Part shown: one piece after another, positions 8,017 to 17,048 of the stretch
How positions within the stretch are numbered: the stretch's first letter is position 1
How the letters are laid out: each line of letters begins with the position of its first letter
DNA from: an uncultured Collinsella sp.
GTDB taxonomy: Bacteria > Actinomycetota > Coriobacteriia > Coriobacteriales > Coriobacteriaceae
DNA: 64,000 nucleotides
NCBI GenBank assembly: GCA_900548265.1
Contig: URKG01000010.1
Coordinates: 1-64,000, forward strand
Direction of reading: 5' to 3'
Made by a program: the position numbers and the translations under genes
The notes under the pieces: model-generated
Databases searched by the model: none
The model's input: only the letters and a program-made list of their open reading frames with translations
What the model was told of the DNA's origin: nothing

Positions 8017-11000
8017 CTAGGCCCGCGGTACGATCGGGCGGTTAACTTTGGCTAGCATATCAGAAGCGCACGAATCGAGCGCCCAGCTCCGGAAAGCCGA
8101 GAACTCCATGCGCGAGCGCAAGCCCTCCAAATAGCGAATTGACCTGCTCAATTGCACGCGGCCGGGGTTTTCGGCCATCGCGATGCGACGGGTGTCGTCA
8201 AACCCCGAAACGCGACAGAAACCAAGCTCTTCGAAGATTCCCAGACCGCTTGCCACCGAGCGCTCGTCAACCGGCGTGCGGGCATCGATGGCAAGGCACA
8301 TCTGCGCGATGTCGATATCGCTCGCACTAAATGAGTCGGCTCCGGTCTTGCCGCGGTTGGAGCGCCACATAGTCTGCAGCGCTCGATAGAGCGTGACGAG
8401 CTCGTCGCGCTCGGGCGCGTAGCAGTCGAGCAGGCGCTCGTTAATGCGAGCGTCGCGCGACGAATAGAGCAGGTGAATCACGGCAGGCTGGCCATCGCGA
8501 CCGGCGCGTCCGCTCATCTGGTTGAACTCGATGGCGCCAAACGGCATGTGGTAGAGCACGACATGGCGGATATCGGGCAAGTTCACGCCCTCACCGAAGG
8601 CCGAGGTCGAAACGATGCAGCTGAGGCTTCCATCACGAAACGCTTCCTCGACACGGCGACGATCGGAGCGCGCAAGCCCCGCGTTATAGAACGCGATGCG
8701 GGTCGCGCAATCGGGCACCCGCTTGCGCAGCGTCTTAGCAAGCGCCACGGACTGGTCGCGCGAGTTGACGTAGATGACGGTCTTCTCCCCCGTCGCCACG
8801 ATTGACACCAGGCGGTTCTCGCGGCTTGCAAGATCTCGGTCGTCCTCGAGCTGCAAGTTCTCGCGCACCGTCTCGTCGACCACCGTACGGGTAATCGGTA
8901 GCACGCGGGCGAGCTCGGCCACAACCGGAGCCGTTGCGGTGGCAGTCGTGGCCAGAACGACCGGGTCGCCCAGGGCCTTGAGGATATCGGGCATGTCGAG
9001 ATAGGCGCTGCGGTCGCCGCCCTTGGCAAGACCGGCATGATGCGCCTCATCGATAACGACAAAACCGATGCGGCCCGAACGCGCAAAGCGGTCGCGGTGA
9101 ATGGACAGGAACTCGGGCGTCGTGAGCACGATGCCGGTGCGGCCCGAAGCCAAGCCGGCAAACACGTCATCGCGCGCCGCCTCCACGGTCTCGCCGGTCA
9201 GCACGCCTACGCCAATGCCGAGCGCGGCCATCGTCGACGAGAGGTGATAGGCCTGGTCGGCAACGAGCGCGCGCAGCGGATAGACAAAGATGCTCGCACG
9301 CCCGCGAAGGACCGCCTCGCGCGCGGCATGTACATGGAAGATAAGAGACTTGCCGCGCCCCGTTCCCATAACAGCCAGAACACTTTGGTGATCGGCCAGG
9401 GCATCGAGCGCCTCGACCTGCGCGCGGTGCGGCTGGTTCGAGCCGATAAAGCTATGGATAAGCGAGCGCGTCAGCTCGGTATAGGAAAGCTGGGCGAGCG
9501 TTTGGCGCTTTCGGGACTCCAGACGAAGACCGGCGTCCGCAGGCTCCACGCCGCGGCGAAGCTCACATGCCGGGTCGTCAACGCTAGGCGCCGTGGTATC
9601 GCGGACCAAGACATCCTTGATCATAAGCTTGGGCTTTACACGTCCCTGCCAATGCTCGGCCACGGCCTCGAACACCAAGTCGACGGCGCTATCGCAATTG
9701 ATGAGCTTATCGATCTGCGGCACGCGGAACATAATGGCCGGCACACTCGCGGCGCCATCGGTCGCCACGAAGCGCATGTGCTCGCCGGTTTTGCCCACCA
9801 CGGCGCGATCGCACATTGTCACGCCCTCGGCCGCCAACAGCGGCACCTTGTTGCCCTGGCCAAACGGCTCAAGACGGGAGATCTGCTCGATGGTCTCAAT
9901 ATTCAGCTCGGAGAGGTCGACCGTGGCGGCAACCTCGTCGGTGTCCTCAAAGTCCTCGGCGGGAAGCTCGGACAGCACGGCGGAAAGGCGACGACGGAAC
10001 TCGTCGAGCTTGGACGCCTCGATGGTCACGCCCACCGCACCCGCATGCCCGCCGCGACGAATCAGCAGATCCGAGCAGCGCTCGACAGCGTCGAACAGGT
10101 TGACCTTGCCCACCGAGCGACCCGAACCGCGAGCGATACCGTCTTCGATCGAGAACAGCAGCGCCGGCACGTGATAACGGTTGGTCAGGCGGCTCGCCAC
10201 GATACCCTTGACGCCCTCGTGCCAGCCCTCGCCACCCACGACGATTGCGCGACCGCCATCATAGGTCTCCTCGACCTTTGCCATGGCATCGCGTGTGAGC
10301 TCCGCCTCGATCTCGCGACGCTGGCGGTTGATCTCCTCGAGCTCGGCGGCAAGCGCGCTCGCTTCGATGGGGTCGCGAGCAAGCAGCAGGTCGAGTGCCA
10401 GCTTGGGATCAGCCATGCGGCCGGCGGCATTCAAGCGGGGGATGAGCGAAAATGACAGGCCATCGGCCGTAATGGTGGAAAGGTCGGCCTTGGCGAGCGC
10501 GGCCAGCGCGATATAGCCGGGGCGGGCGGTCACGCGCATCTGCTGGATGCCCTCGGCGACCAGCGCGCGGTTCTCGGGCGTGAGCGGCATCATGTCGGAC
10601 ACGGTACCAAGCGCCGCAACCTCGATCAGCGAACGCCAATACGACGGCTTGCCCAGACGCTCGCCCAGGACCTGCACCAGCTTGAGCGCCACGCCGGCAC
10701 CGGCAAGCTCGCGCGAGGGACCCTCGTCCTCGAGCTTGGGGTCGGTCAGGGGCACGCCCCGCGGCACCTGGTCGGACGGCTCGTGATGGTCCGTGACCAC
10801 CAAATCGATCCCCAGGCTCTCCAGATAGGAGACCTCTTCCTTGGCGGCAATGCCGTTATCGACGGTCACGATCAGGTTGGGTTGGGCGAGCTCGTTGACG
10901 CGGTCGAGCGCCGCGCGCGAAAGACCGTAGCCCTCATCAAAGCGATGCGGAATAAACGGCGTGACATCGGCGCCAAACATGCGCAGCGCCTCGGTCAACA

Positions 11001-11304
11001 GGCAGGTCGACGTAATGCCGTCAACGTCAAAATCGCCAAAGACCGCGATGCGCTCGTGGTTGCGAATAGCGCGCTCGACACGGTCGGCAACGACCGACAT
11101 GCCCGGGATAATGAGTGGGTCGGCCCAGTCGCGATCGAGCGAAGGCGTCAAAAACAGCTGGCCTTCCTCGATGGATGTAATGCCGTGCGCAACCATAATG
11201 CGCGCCACCAGCCCGGGTATGCCCAGGCCAGCCGAAAGCTCCTTTTCGAGCTCGGGGTTTTGCTGAGCGACCGCCCAGCGATGCGTCGTCTTAAGCGATG
11301 ACAT
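8017..11304 (-). CDS. recJ: RecJ ssDNA exonuclease fused to RecQ-like helicase
   Basis: A 1095-residue two-enzyme fusion. Residues about 1-570 are RecJ: DFDVDGITS and VTVDNGI (DHH motifs I-II), VVTDHHEP near 170-177, and RGGHAGAVG of the DHHA1 domain. Residues about 625-970 are a superfamily 2 helicase: MGTGRGKS Walker A near 646-653, VVIDEAHH near 750-757, TTATATAP, and SGRAGRDGQP, which is RecQ-like. The remaining tail is unrecognised and I see no clear zinc or HRDC module. RecQ and RecJ act together at stalled forks and gap ends, so fusion gives coupled unwinding and 5'-3' digestion. I chose the ATG at 11304 because MSSLKTTHRW matches RecJ starts. A GTG at 11349 is possible. Confidence 0.93.
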   Translation of the reverse strand: MSSLKTTHRWAVAQQNPELEKELSAGLGIPGLVARIMVAHGITSIEEGQLFLTPSLDRDWADPLIIPGMSVVADRVERAIRNHERIAVFGDFDVDGITSTCLLTEALRMFGADVTPFIPHRFDEGYGLSRAALDRVNELAQPNLIVTVDNGIAAKEEVSYLESLGIDLVVTDHHEPSDQVPRGVPLTDPKLEDEGPSRELAGAGVALKLVQVLGERLGKPSYWRSLIEVAALGTVSDMMPLTPENRALVAEGIQQMRVTARPGYIALAALAKADLSTITADGLSFSLIPRLNAAGRMADPKLALDLLLARDPIEASALAAELEEINRQRREIEAELTRDAMAKVEETYDGGRAIVVGGEGWHEGVKGIVASRLTNRYHVPALLFSIEDGIARGSGRSVGKVNLFDAVERCSDLLIRRGGHAGAVGVTIEASKLDEFRRRLSAVLSELPAEDFEDTDEVAATVDLSELNIETIEQISRLEPFGQGNKVPLLAAEGVTMCDRAVVGKTGEHMRFVATDGAASVPAIMFRVPQIDKLINCDSAVDLVFEAVAEHWQGRVKPKLMIKDVLVRDTTAPSVDDPACELRRGVEPADAGLRLESRKRQTLAQLSYTELTRSLIHSFIGSNQPHRAQVEALDALADHQSVLAVMGTGRGKSLIFHVHAAREAVLRGRASIFVYPLRALVADQAYHLSSTMAALGIGVGVLTGETVEAARDDVFAGLASGRTGIVLTTPEFLSIHRDRFARSGRIGFVVIDEAHHAGLAKGGDRSAYLDMPDILKALGDPVVLATTATATAPVVAELARVLPITRTVVDETVRENLQLEDDRDLASRENRLVSIVATGEKTVIYVNSRDQSVALAKTLRKRVPDCATRIAFYNAGLARSDRRRVEEAFRDGSLSCIVSTSAFGEGVNLPDIRHVVLYHMPFGAIEFNQMSGRAGRDGQPAVIHLLYSSRDARINERLLDCYAPERDELVTLYRALQTMWRSNRGKTGADSFSASDIDIAQMCLAIDARTPVDERSVASGLGIFEELGFCRVSGFDDTRRIAMAENPGRVQLSRSIRYLEGLRSRMEFSAFRSWALDSCASDMLAKVNRPIVPRA

Positions 11305-11412
11305 AGGCACCCACCCCCGATAGGGGCAGGTCGCCGCGATACCTCTCACGGTTCATAGCGATGAGTCCTCTGTGTATGCCCGCTTCGGCAGGCAGATCTG
11401 TTGAACGGATTT

Positions 11413-11418
11413 ATTATA
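11413..11418 (-). promoter_or_regulatory. Probable -10 box for the recJ fusion operon
   Basis: Minus-strand CGGTATAAT gives a perfect TATAAT about 110 bases before the recJ start. No strong -35 is visible at 17 bases. The nearest candidate, TTGCGT, is closer than ideal. Confidence 0.4.
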
Positions 11419-11580
11419 CCGTGCAGCGCGGACGCAAATCGCCGCAGCACGCCGCGGTTTCGGTAAACGATGCCGGTAATAGCCTCGAAATAATCGAGCG
11501 TTCCTGACGCACGGACGCATGCGAGCGTCTAGCATATCCATTCAAAACGGATTCACGAGCAAAGGGAGTCACAAGAGTAT

Positions 11581-12579
11581 ATGAAGCAATGGGTTGGACT
11601 GGGCAAGTTTCTCGCGGGGCACATGCAGGTCATCGTTCCGATTTGCGTGGCGCTCGGCGTGCTCTTTCCCCAGCAGATCGGCGTACTTAAGCCCATCGTT
11701 CCCACCTTGTTTGCCTTCATGACGTTTCAGGGTGCGCTCAGCAACACCTTCCACCAGGTAACCGAGGTGTTCCGCCGTCCGCTGCACCTGGTCTTGGCGT
11801 TGCTCGTCTCGGCGGTGCTTATCCCTATCGCAGCCTATGCCATGGGGTCGCTGTTCTTTGGCTCCAACCCCAACCTTGTCTGCGGCATCGTGCTCGAGTA
11901 CAGCGTACCCGTGGCGGTCACTGCCTTTATGTGGATTAGCATGTTCGGCGGCAACGGCCCGCTCGCGCTCACCATCATCCTGACGTCCTCGGTCATCTCA
12001 CCTGTGACGATTCCTCTTACGCTCAAGCTCCTGCTGGGCGCCACCGTCTCAATCGACGTGCCAAGCATGATGCAGAACATGGCCTTTATGATCGCCATAC
12101 CCGCCGTGCTCGGTATCGTCATTAACGAACTCACGCGCGGCTGGGGTCATGAGAAACTCTCCCCCACGCTTTCGCCCGCCTGCAAGTTCATGATGATGGG
12201 TGTCATCGCGTCCAACTCCACCGCCATGAGCGAGTACGTGCTGCACATGAACGCGGTGCGCCTGGAAGTCGCTCTCTTTATCCTTTCGTTCGCCATCAGT
12301 GGCTTTATCATCGGCATCCTGGTCGCACGTGCCCTGCATCTGCCGTATAGCGAGACGACCACCATGTGCTTTACCTGCGGCATGCGTAACATCTCTTCGG
12401 GCGCCGTCATCGCCACGCAGTACTTTCCCGGCGAGGTCGTATTCCCCGTCATGTGCGGTACGCTGTTTCAACAGGTGCTGGCCTCGATTATCGGACATCT
12501 CTTTGAGCGCCTGACCGGCGAGGAGCGCGCCAAACAGCGCAAGCGGGTCAAGGCCGGGCGCGACGCGATGGCGCGCTAG
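11581..12579 (+). CDS. Bile acid:sodium symporter (BASS) family transporter
   Basis: A 332-residue integral membrane protein with about nine to ten hydrophobic helices and a basic C-terminal tail. The layout and motifs such as GIVLEYSVPVAV and FTCGMRNISSGAV match the BASS/SBF family, a large group that also includes pantothenate and other organic-anion transporters. The substrate cannot be read from sequence, so 'bile acid' is only the family name. The ATG at 11581 lies 12 bases after GGGAG. It is divergent from the recJ fusion across about 275 bases, with no obvious operon partner. Confidence 0.85.
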   Translation: MKQWVGLGKFLAGHMQVIVPICVALGVLFPQQIGVLKPIVPTLFAFMTFQGALSNTFHQVTEVFRRPLHLVLALLVSAVLIPIAAYAMGSLFFGSNPNLVCGIVLEYSVPVAVTAFMWISMFGGNGPLALTIILTSSVISPVTIPLTLKLLLGATVSIDVPSMMQNMAFMIAIPAVLGIVINELTRGWGHEKLSPTLSPACKFMMMGVIASNSTAMSEYVLHMNAVRLEVALFILSFAISGFIIGILVARALHLPYSETTTMCFTCGMRNISSGAVIATQYFPGEVVFPVMCGTLFQQVLASIIGHLFERLTGEERAKQRKRVKAGRDAMAR

Positions 12580-12609
12580 ACTGTCCGCATTGCGCGGGCG
12601 TTAGCCTTG

Positions 12610-13407
12610 CTATACGAGCGTTTCCAGATGCGCGCGTAGGCGCTCAGCATCGACATCGAGCGTTGTCTCGGCATTGACCTGGGCCAAACGATAGCCCACA
12701 AAGTAGGGCGAAACCACCCAACGTGGCAGCGCCTTGGCAATGGTCCGGCCGTCCATGTGGTAGAAGAACAAGTTGTACGACTCCGCGCGACCGCCATGGT
12801 GCTCGTGCAGGATATAGCGCAGAGCTACCTGAATCGCATCGGCAAACAGGTCCGCTTCGGCTTGGTCGTGGGCGTCGTCGCTGGCGGCGATTCCCTGTGG
12901 AGCCGAGACGTTGACCTCAAAGAATCCCATGATCGGCTCGGTTGAGATGTTGACCGCGACCCTCCCGTGTCGCCAAACATCGATGCCTTCAAAGTTGGCT
13001 GAGGTCAGCGCCGCATAGCCGTCCTCCTGTTCCAAGCCCACAATCTGCATGTGTGGATGGACGAGGCTGCCGCCCGAAAGCGGGCCTTTGTTCTTGTACA
13101 TGAGCACACTGCGGTACTGCTGGGAATCGATCATCTGCTGCCAACAGCCCAGAGCAAACCGCATCACATGATGCAGCTCATCCGGTTCATAGGTCACCAG
13201 GTCGGCGTCGTGATTGGCCGACTCGATCAATACGGTCTGACGGGTGGCCCGCAAGGTCTTGAACTTATTCTCGAGCCAGATGCAGTCACCATCGCGCTGG
13301 ATGATGTTGGCGAGCCCCTCCGTGTCGCAAAAAGGGCACGCGGTGCCAGGGCGACGATTATCGTCGGGCTTGCCGCTCGCCTGCTGAACGTCAAATACCA
13401 GCGCCAC
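12610..13407 (-). CDS. DUF4931 / HIT-like (GalT-related) protein
   Basis: A 265-residue protein with CPFCDTEG, a likely zinc site, near residues 24-31 and HPHMQIVG, an HxHxQ motif as in GalT/HIT nucleotidyl transferases. The pattern fits the DUF4931 family, which is related to galactose-1-phosphate uridylyltransferase but has no assigned reaction. No galactose genes are nearby. The GTG at 13407 has GGAGG eight bases upstream, lying inside the cutC tail, and the gene begins three bases after the cutC stop, so the two are probably cotranscribed. Confidence 0.8.
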   Translation of the reverse strand: MALVFDVQQASGKPDDNRRPGTACPFCDTEGLANIIQRDGDCIWLENKFKTLRATRQTVLIESANHDADLVTYEPDELHHVMRFALGCWQQMIDSQQYRSVLMYKNKGPLSGGSLVHPHMQIVGLEQEDGYAALTSANFEGIDVWRHGRVAVNISTEPIMGFFEVNVSAPQGIAASDDAHDQAEADLFADAIQVALRYILHEHHGGRAESYNLFFYHMDGRTIAKALPRWVVSPYFVGYRLAQVNAETTLDVDAERLRAHLETLV

Positions 13408-13410
13408 GGG

Positions 13411-14088
13411 TTATACCTCCAGCGGCACGATCTTGGTGCCATGGAGCTCGGAGACGCCTAGTGCCGCCGCGACCGCGTCGCGATTTGCCGTAGTGATGCC
13501 GCCGCCGGGAAGGATGGTCAAACGATCGCCTGCATACTCGATTAAACGAGCCAGGTGATCGAAATTGTCCTCGATCGACGTACCGGCCGCACCGCCATGC
13601 GTGAGGATGCGCGTAACGCCGCAGTCGGCGAGCGTGTCAATGGCATCGAGCTGAGCCTCGGGCGAGAGCTGGTCAAATGCCATGTGGAAGGTGATGTCAA
13701 GGGACTCGCGCTTGCACTCCTCGGTCGCGCAGCCCGTAGCCATAACGAGAGCGCCGAGGATGAGCTCGTCGAGCGCCCAGCCGCCGGCACAGGGCTTGCA
13801 GCAGCCAAAGACCAGGCCGTCAACGCCGGCACTCACAGCAAGGCCCAGGTCCATCTCCATCATGCGCAGCTCGTCCTGGTTGTAATGAAAGTCGCCACCA
13901 CGCGGACGAATCATGCACATCACTCGCGCGTCATGCTCGTGAGCGTAGCTGACTGTAGCGCTGATAACGCCGGCGGAAGGCGTGGTGCCACCGACGGCGA
14001 GGTTGTCACACAGCTCAATGCGCCCCGCACCGGCCTCGATGGCCGCCGGCACTCGCTCAAAGTTCTCGGCACAAAACTCGTACAGCAT
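13411..14088 (-). CDS. cutC: CutC family protein
   Basis: A 225-residue TIM-barrel protein of the CutC family. It starts MLYEFCAENFE and has AGAGRIELCDNL, MIRPRGGDFHY, GVDGLVFGCC and RILTHGG, all typical of the family. CutC was named for copper homeostasis in E. coli, but its biochemical role is unsettled. The open frame extends upstream, but the ATG at 14088 is where homology begins, after GGGGG. It lies directly upstream of the DUF4931 gene. A 65-base hairpin element lies just upstream at 14149-14213. Confidence 0.9.
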   Translation of the reverse strand: MLYEFCAENFERVPAAIEAGAGRIELCDNLAVGGTTPSAGVISATVSYAHEHDARVMCMIRPRGGDFHYNQDELRMMEMDLGLAVSAGVDGLVFGCCKPCAGGWALDELILGALVMATGCATEECKRESLDITFHMAFDQLSPEAQLDAIDTLADCGVTRILTHGGAAGTSIEDNFDHLARLIEYAGDRLTILPGGGITTANRDAVAAALGVSELHGTKIVPLEV

Positions 14089-14148
14089 AGATAGGCCCCC
14101 AAAGACAGCAGATGTTTTCCGACGGGCATTGTCACACATCCCCATGAA

Positions 14149-14213
14149 GTTGCGGTGGAATAGGGACTCTTTTGGCCTCTGAGACTCCCATTTAGTCCCT
14201 ATTCCACCGCAAC
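14149..14213. repeat. 65-base MITE/REP-like perfect hairpin element
   Basis: Perfect 20-base inverted arms lie at 14149-14168 and 14194-14213, the right arm reading AGTCCCTATTCCACCGCAAC, with a 25-base loop. Both sides are flanked by the direct repeat ATGAA (14144-14148 and 14214-14218), which looks like a target-site duplication. It lies upstream of cutC and has no coding content. Confidence 0.7.
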
Positions 14214-14282
14214 ATGAAGGGGGCAACGCCGCAGGCAGAGGACCGACAGCGAGCGGGCGCCAGAGCGAACAAATTGGCATGA

Positions 14283-14323
14283 AAAGAGGGCGGCATAGAC
14301 CTTCTGGTCATGCCGTCCTCTTT
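14283..14323. terminator. Terminator between livF and the cutC region
   Basis: Arms at 14283-14296 and 14310-14323 pair at 13 of 14 positions. The inner GACC/GGTC tip and A/T-rich ends let it work in both directions. It lies after livF on the minus strand. A second hairpin (14365-14393, GGTCCGCCGTTC and its complement) directly follows the livF stop. Confidence 0.75.
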
Positions 14324-14395
14324 GAATGACAAGTTGTCGCCCTGGTGCCCGCGCAGCGTCGACTGGTCCGCCGTTCGGTAGAACGGCGGAACCGC

Positions 14396-15109
14396 CTAAC
14401 CACCAAGATAGGCCTTGCGGACGTTGTCGTCGTGCAGGAGCTCTTGGCCGGTGCCGGTCATGGTGATCTTGCCGGTCTCGAGCACGTAACCGCGTGTGGC
14501 GATGGAAAGCGCCATCTGCGCGTTTTGCTCGACCAGAAGCACCGTGGTGCCGGCCTTGTGCAGGTCCTCGACAATCTGGAAGATCTGTTCGATCAGAATC
14601 GGTGCCAGACCCATGGAAGGTTCGTCGAGCATAAGCAGTTTGGGGTTACTCATAAGGGCGCGCCCCATAACGAGCATCTGCTGCTCGCCGCCCGAAAGGG
14701 TGCCGGCGACCTGGCGACGACGTTCCTTCAGGCGCGGGAACTGCTCGTAGACGCGCTCCAGGCCCGGAGCAATTGTGGACTTGGGCTGTGTATAGGCGCC
14801 CATCTCCAGGTTCTCCTCGACCGTCATCTGCAAAAAGGCGCGACGACCCTCGGGAACCTGAGCCAGGCCCTTACCAACCAGCTTATCAGCGGGCGTATGG
14901 GTAATGTCCTCGCCCATAAACTTGATGGAGCCGGTCTTGGAGCGCAGCAGGCCCGAGACGGTCTTGAGCGTTGTGGACTTGCCGGCACCGTTCGCGCCGA
15001 TCAAGGCCACGATCTCGCCCTCGTTAACGTTAAAGGAGATGTCCTTGATGGCGTGGATGGCGCCGTACCAGACGTTGATGTTGTAGACGGAAAGCATCGG
15101 CTCTGCCAT
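14396..15109 (-). CDS. livF: Branched-chain amino acid ABC transporter ATPase LivF
   Basis: One of the two cytoplasmic ATPases that power high-affinity import of leucine, isoleucine and valine. The 237-residue product has Walker A GANGAGKST, signature LSGGEQQM, Walker B LLMLDEPSMG, and the LivF-type QNAQMALSIATRGYVLETG. The ATG at 15109 directly follows the livG stop, with GGGGGAG as ribosome binding site. It is the last gene of livJ-H-M-G-F and is followed by two hairpins. Confidence 0.95.
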   Translation of the reverse strand: MAEPMLSVYNINVWYGAIHAIKDISFNVNEGEIVALIGANGAGKSTTLKTVSGLLRSKTGSIKFMGEDITHTPADKLVGKGLAQVPEGRRAFLQMTVEENLEMGAYTQPKSTIAPGLERVYEQFPRLKERRRQVAGTLSGGEQQMLVMGRALMSNPKLLMLDEPSMGLAPILIEQIFQIVEDLHKAGTTVLLVEQNAQMALSIATRGYVLETGKITMTGTGQELLHDDNVRKAYLGG

Positions 15110-15970
15110 TTAGTTCTCCCCCTTATCCTGCTTACCCAGATACGCCTCGATAACGGCGTCGTTGTTCTGGATTTCCTCCGCCGTACCCTTGGCGATAACC
15201 TTGCCAAAGTTAAGCACGCAGATGCCCTCGCAGATGTTCATAACGAGCGACATATCATGCTCGATAAGCATGATGGCGATGCCGAAGGTGTCGCGAATCT
15301 TGACGATGTTCGCCATGAGCTCTGCGGTCTCGGACGGGTTCATGCCGGCGGCAGGCTCGTCGAGCAGCAGCAGCTTGGGGTTAGTGGCAAGCGCGCGGAC
15401 GATCTCCAGACGGCGCTGAGCGCCGTAAGGAAGCGAGCCGGCCTGTTCATTTGCCAGGTGCTCCATGTCAAAAATGGACAGCAGCTCCATGGCGCGCTCG
15501 TGGGCGGCCTTCTCGTGCTTCCAATACGTCGGCAGGCGCAGCACGCCCTCAAAGCCGGAGTAGCGCTCCTGGTTGTGCAGGCCGACCTTGACGTTATCCT
15601 CCACCGTCATGGTGTTGAATAGGCGAATGTTCTGGAAGGTACGGGCAATACCCATGCGGTTGACCTGGTAGACCGACTTGCCCGAAGTGTCCTCGCCGTC
15701 GAGCAGGATGGTGCCATGCGTGGGCTGGTACACCTTGGTGAGCAGGTTGAAGACCGTGGTCTTGCCGGCGCCGTTGGGACCGATCAGACCGGCGATCTCG
15801 GTCTTGCCGATAGTCAGGCTAAAGTCGTCGACTGCCTTAAGGCCACCGAACTCAATGCCCAGGTGGATGCACTCGAGTGCAGGGCGCTCGCCCAGGTCAC
15901 GATCGGGAACGATGGCGCCAGAAGGATACGGGACCATCTTGCCCTTCTTGAACTCAAATTTACTGGACAT
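15110..15970 (-). CDS. livG: Branched-chain amino acid ABC transporter ATPase LivG
   Basis: The second ATPase of the BCAA importer. The 286-residue product has GPNGAGKTT (Walker A), LPYGAQRRLEIVRAL (signature) and LLLLDEPAAGMNPSE (Walker B), the last being typical of LivG. A roughly 30-residue N-terminal extension (MSSKFEFKKGK onward) precedes the ATPase core. The ATG at 15970 is chosen because GGAGG lies nine bases upstream. It overlaps the livM stop by 11 bases, indicating translational coupling. Confidence 0.95.
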   Translation of the reverse strand: MSSKFEFKKGKMVPYPSGAIVPDRDLGERPALECIHLGIEFGGLKAVDDFSLTIGKTEIAGLIGPNGAGKTTVFNLLTKVYQPTHGTILLDGEDTSGKSVYQVNRMGIARTFQNIRLFNTMTVEDNVKVGLHNQERYSGFEGVLRLPTYWKHEKAAHERAMELLSIFDMEHLANEQAGSLPYGAQRRLEIVRALATNPKLLLLDEPAAGMNPSETAELMANIVKIRDTFGIAIMLIEHDMSLVMNICEGICVLNFGKVIAKGTAEEIQNNDAVIEAYLGKQDKGEN

Positions 15971-17048
15971 CGGCTGCCACCTCCTTCTTGGAAGCAAAGC
16001 GGTCCTTGACGCGACCGAAGAACGCCTTGAGCTGCGGGTTGTTGGTAAAAATCATGACCAGGATCAGCACGATGGCGTAGATGAGCATGCGGTAGTCCGA
16101 GAACTGACGGAGCAGCTCGGGAAGCACCGTGAGCAAGGCCGCCGCGATGACGGAGCCGCGCATATTGCCCAGACCGCCCAGGACCACGAACACCAGAATG
16201 AGGATGGACGTGTTGAAGTCGAACTTGGTGGCGGAGAGCTGCGAGAAGTTACCGCCGAAGAGGGCTCCGGCAGCACCGGCGAGGGCAGCGGAAACTACGA
16301 AGGCGATCATGCGGTACTCGGTGACGGAGATGCCTACGGACTCGGCTGCAATCTTGTTATCGCGCACGGCCATAATGGCACGGCCGGTACGGCTGCGAAC
16401 CAGGTTGAGCACGATCACGAGTGCGACCATGACCAGGATGGCACCGGCGAGGAAGGTCGAGTACGTCGACACGCCCGAGGCGCCCTGGGCGCCCTTGATG
16501 ATGGCGGTGCCGTCCTCGAGCAGGTGCAGGTCGTCGATCGTAGAGTTGCCCGTGATGTTAAAGATCACGTGCAGGCCGCGGGAGTCGACGCCCACAATGA
16601 GGCAGGTGACGATCTCCTTGATGATCTCGCCAAAAGCCAGGGTCACGATGGCCAGATAGTCGCCGCTCAGGCGCAGGACCGGGATACCAATCAAGAAGCC
16701 CAAGATGGCAGCGGCGATAGCGCCGACCACAATGCTGATGATCAGGCGCACCGGATCGGAGGGAACGGCGCTCTCCAGCGCGACAGCGGTAACGATGCCC
16801 GTATAGGCGCCGACGCTCATAAAGCCCGCGTGGCCCAGCGACAAGTCGCCCGCGATGCCGACGACAAGGTTAAGGGAGATGGCCATGACGATATAGGCCG
16901 TGATGGGAACCAGCTGACCGGCGATCATGCGCGGGATCATGTGGTTCGACTGCATAAAGAACACGATGGCGAAGGCCACGATGCACATGGCGTACGTAAC
17001 AAAGTCGTGACGCGTCTGCTTGTCTTTAAGAAACTTCATAACGCTCAC
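15960..17048 (-). CDS. livM: Branched-chain amino acid ABC transporter permease LivM
   Basis: A membrane permease of the BCAA importer. It has 362 residues with about ten hydrophobic segments and the family motifs GDLSLGHAGFMSVGAYTG, YLAIVTLAFGEI and GGLGNMRGS. It pairs with LivH to form the channel. The GTG at 17048 directly follows the livH TAG. An ATG three codons later (17039) is an equally possible start. Its 3' end overlaps livG. Confidence 0.94.
   Translation of the reverse strand: MSVMKFLKDKQTRHDFVTYAMCIVAFAIVFFMQSNHMIPRMIAGQLVPITAYIVMAISLNLVVGIAGDLSLGHAGFMSVGAYTGIVTAVALESAVPSDPVRLIISIVVGAIAAAILGFLIGIPVLRLSGDYLAIVTLAFGEIIKEIVTCLIVGVDSRGLHVIFNITGNSTIDDLHLLEDGTAIIKGAQGASGVSTYSTFLAGAILVMVALVIVLNLVRSRTGRAIMAVRDNKIAAESVGISVTEYRMIAFVVSAALAGAAGALFGGNFSQLSATKFDFNTSILILVFVVLGGLGNMRGSVIAAALLTVLPELLRQFSDYRMLIYAIVLILVMIFTNNPQLKAFFGRVKDRFASKKEVAADVQ

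Noticed and set aside
9037..10455. 472-codon plus-strand open frame opposite recJ
   Set aside because: Antisense of the RecJ-helicase fusion, which carries all expected motifs.
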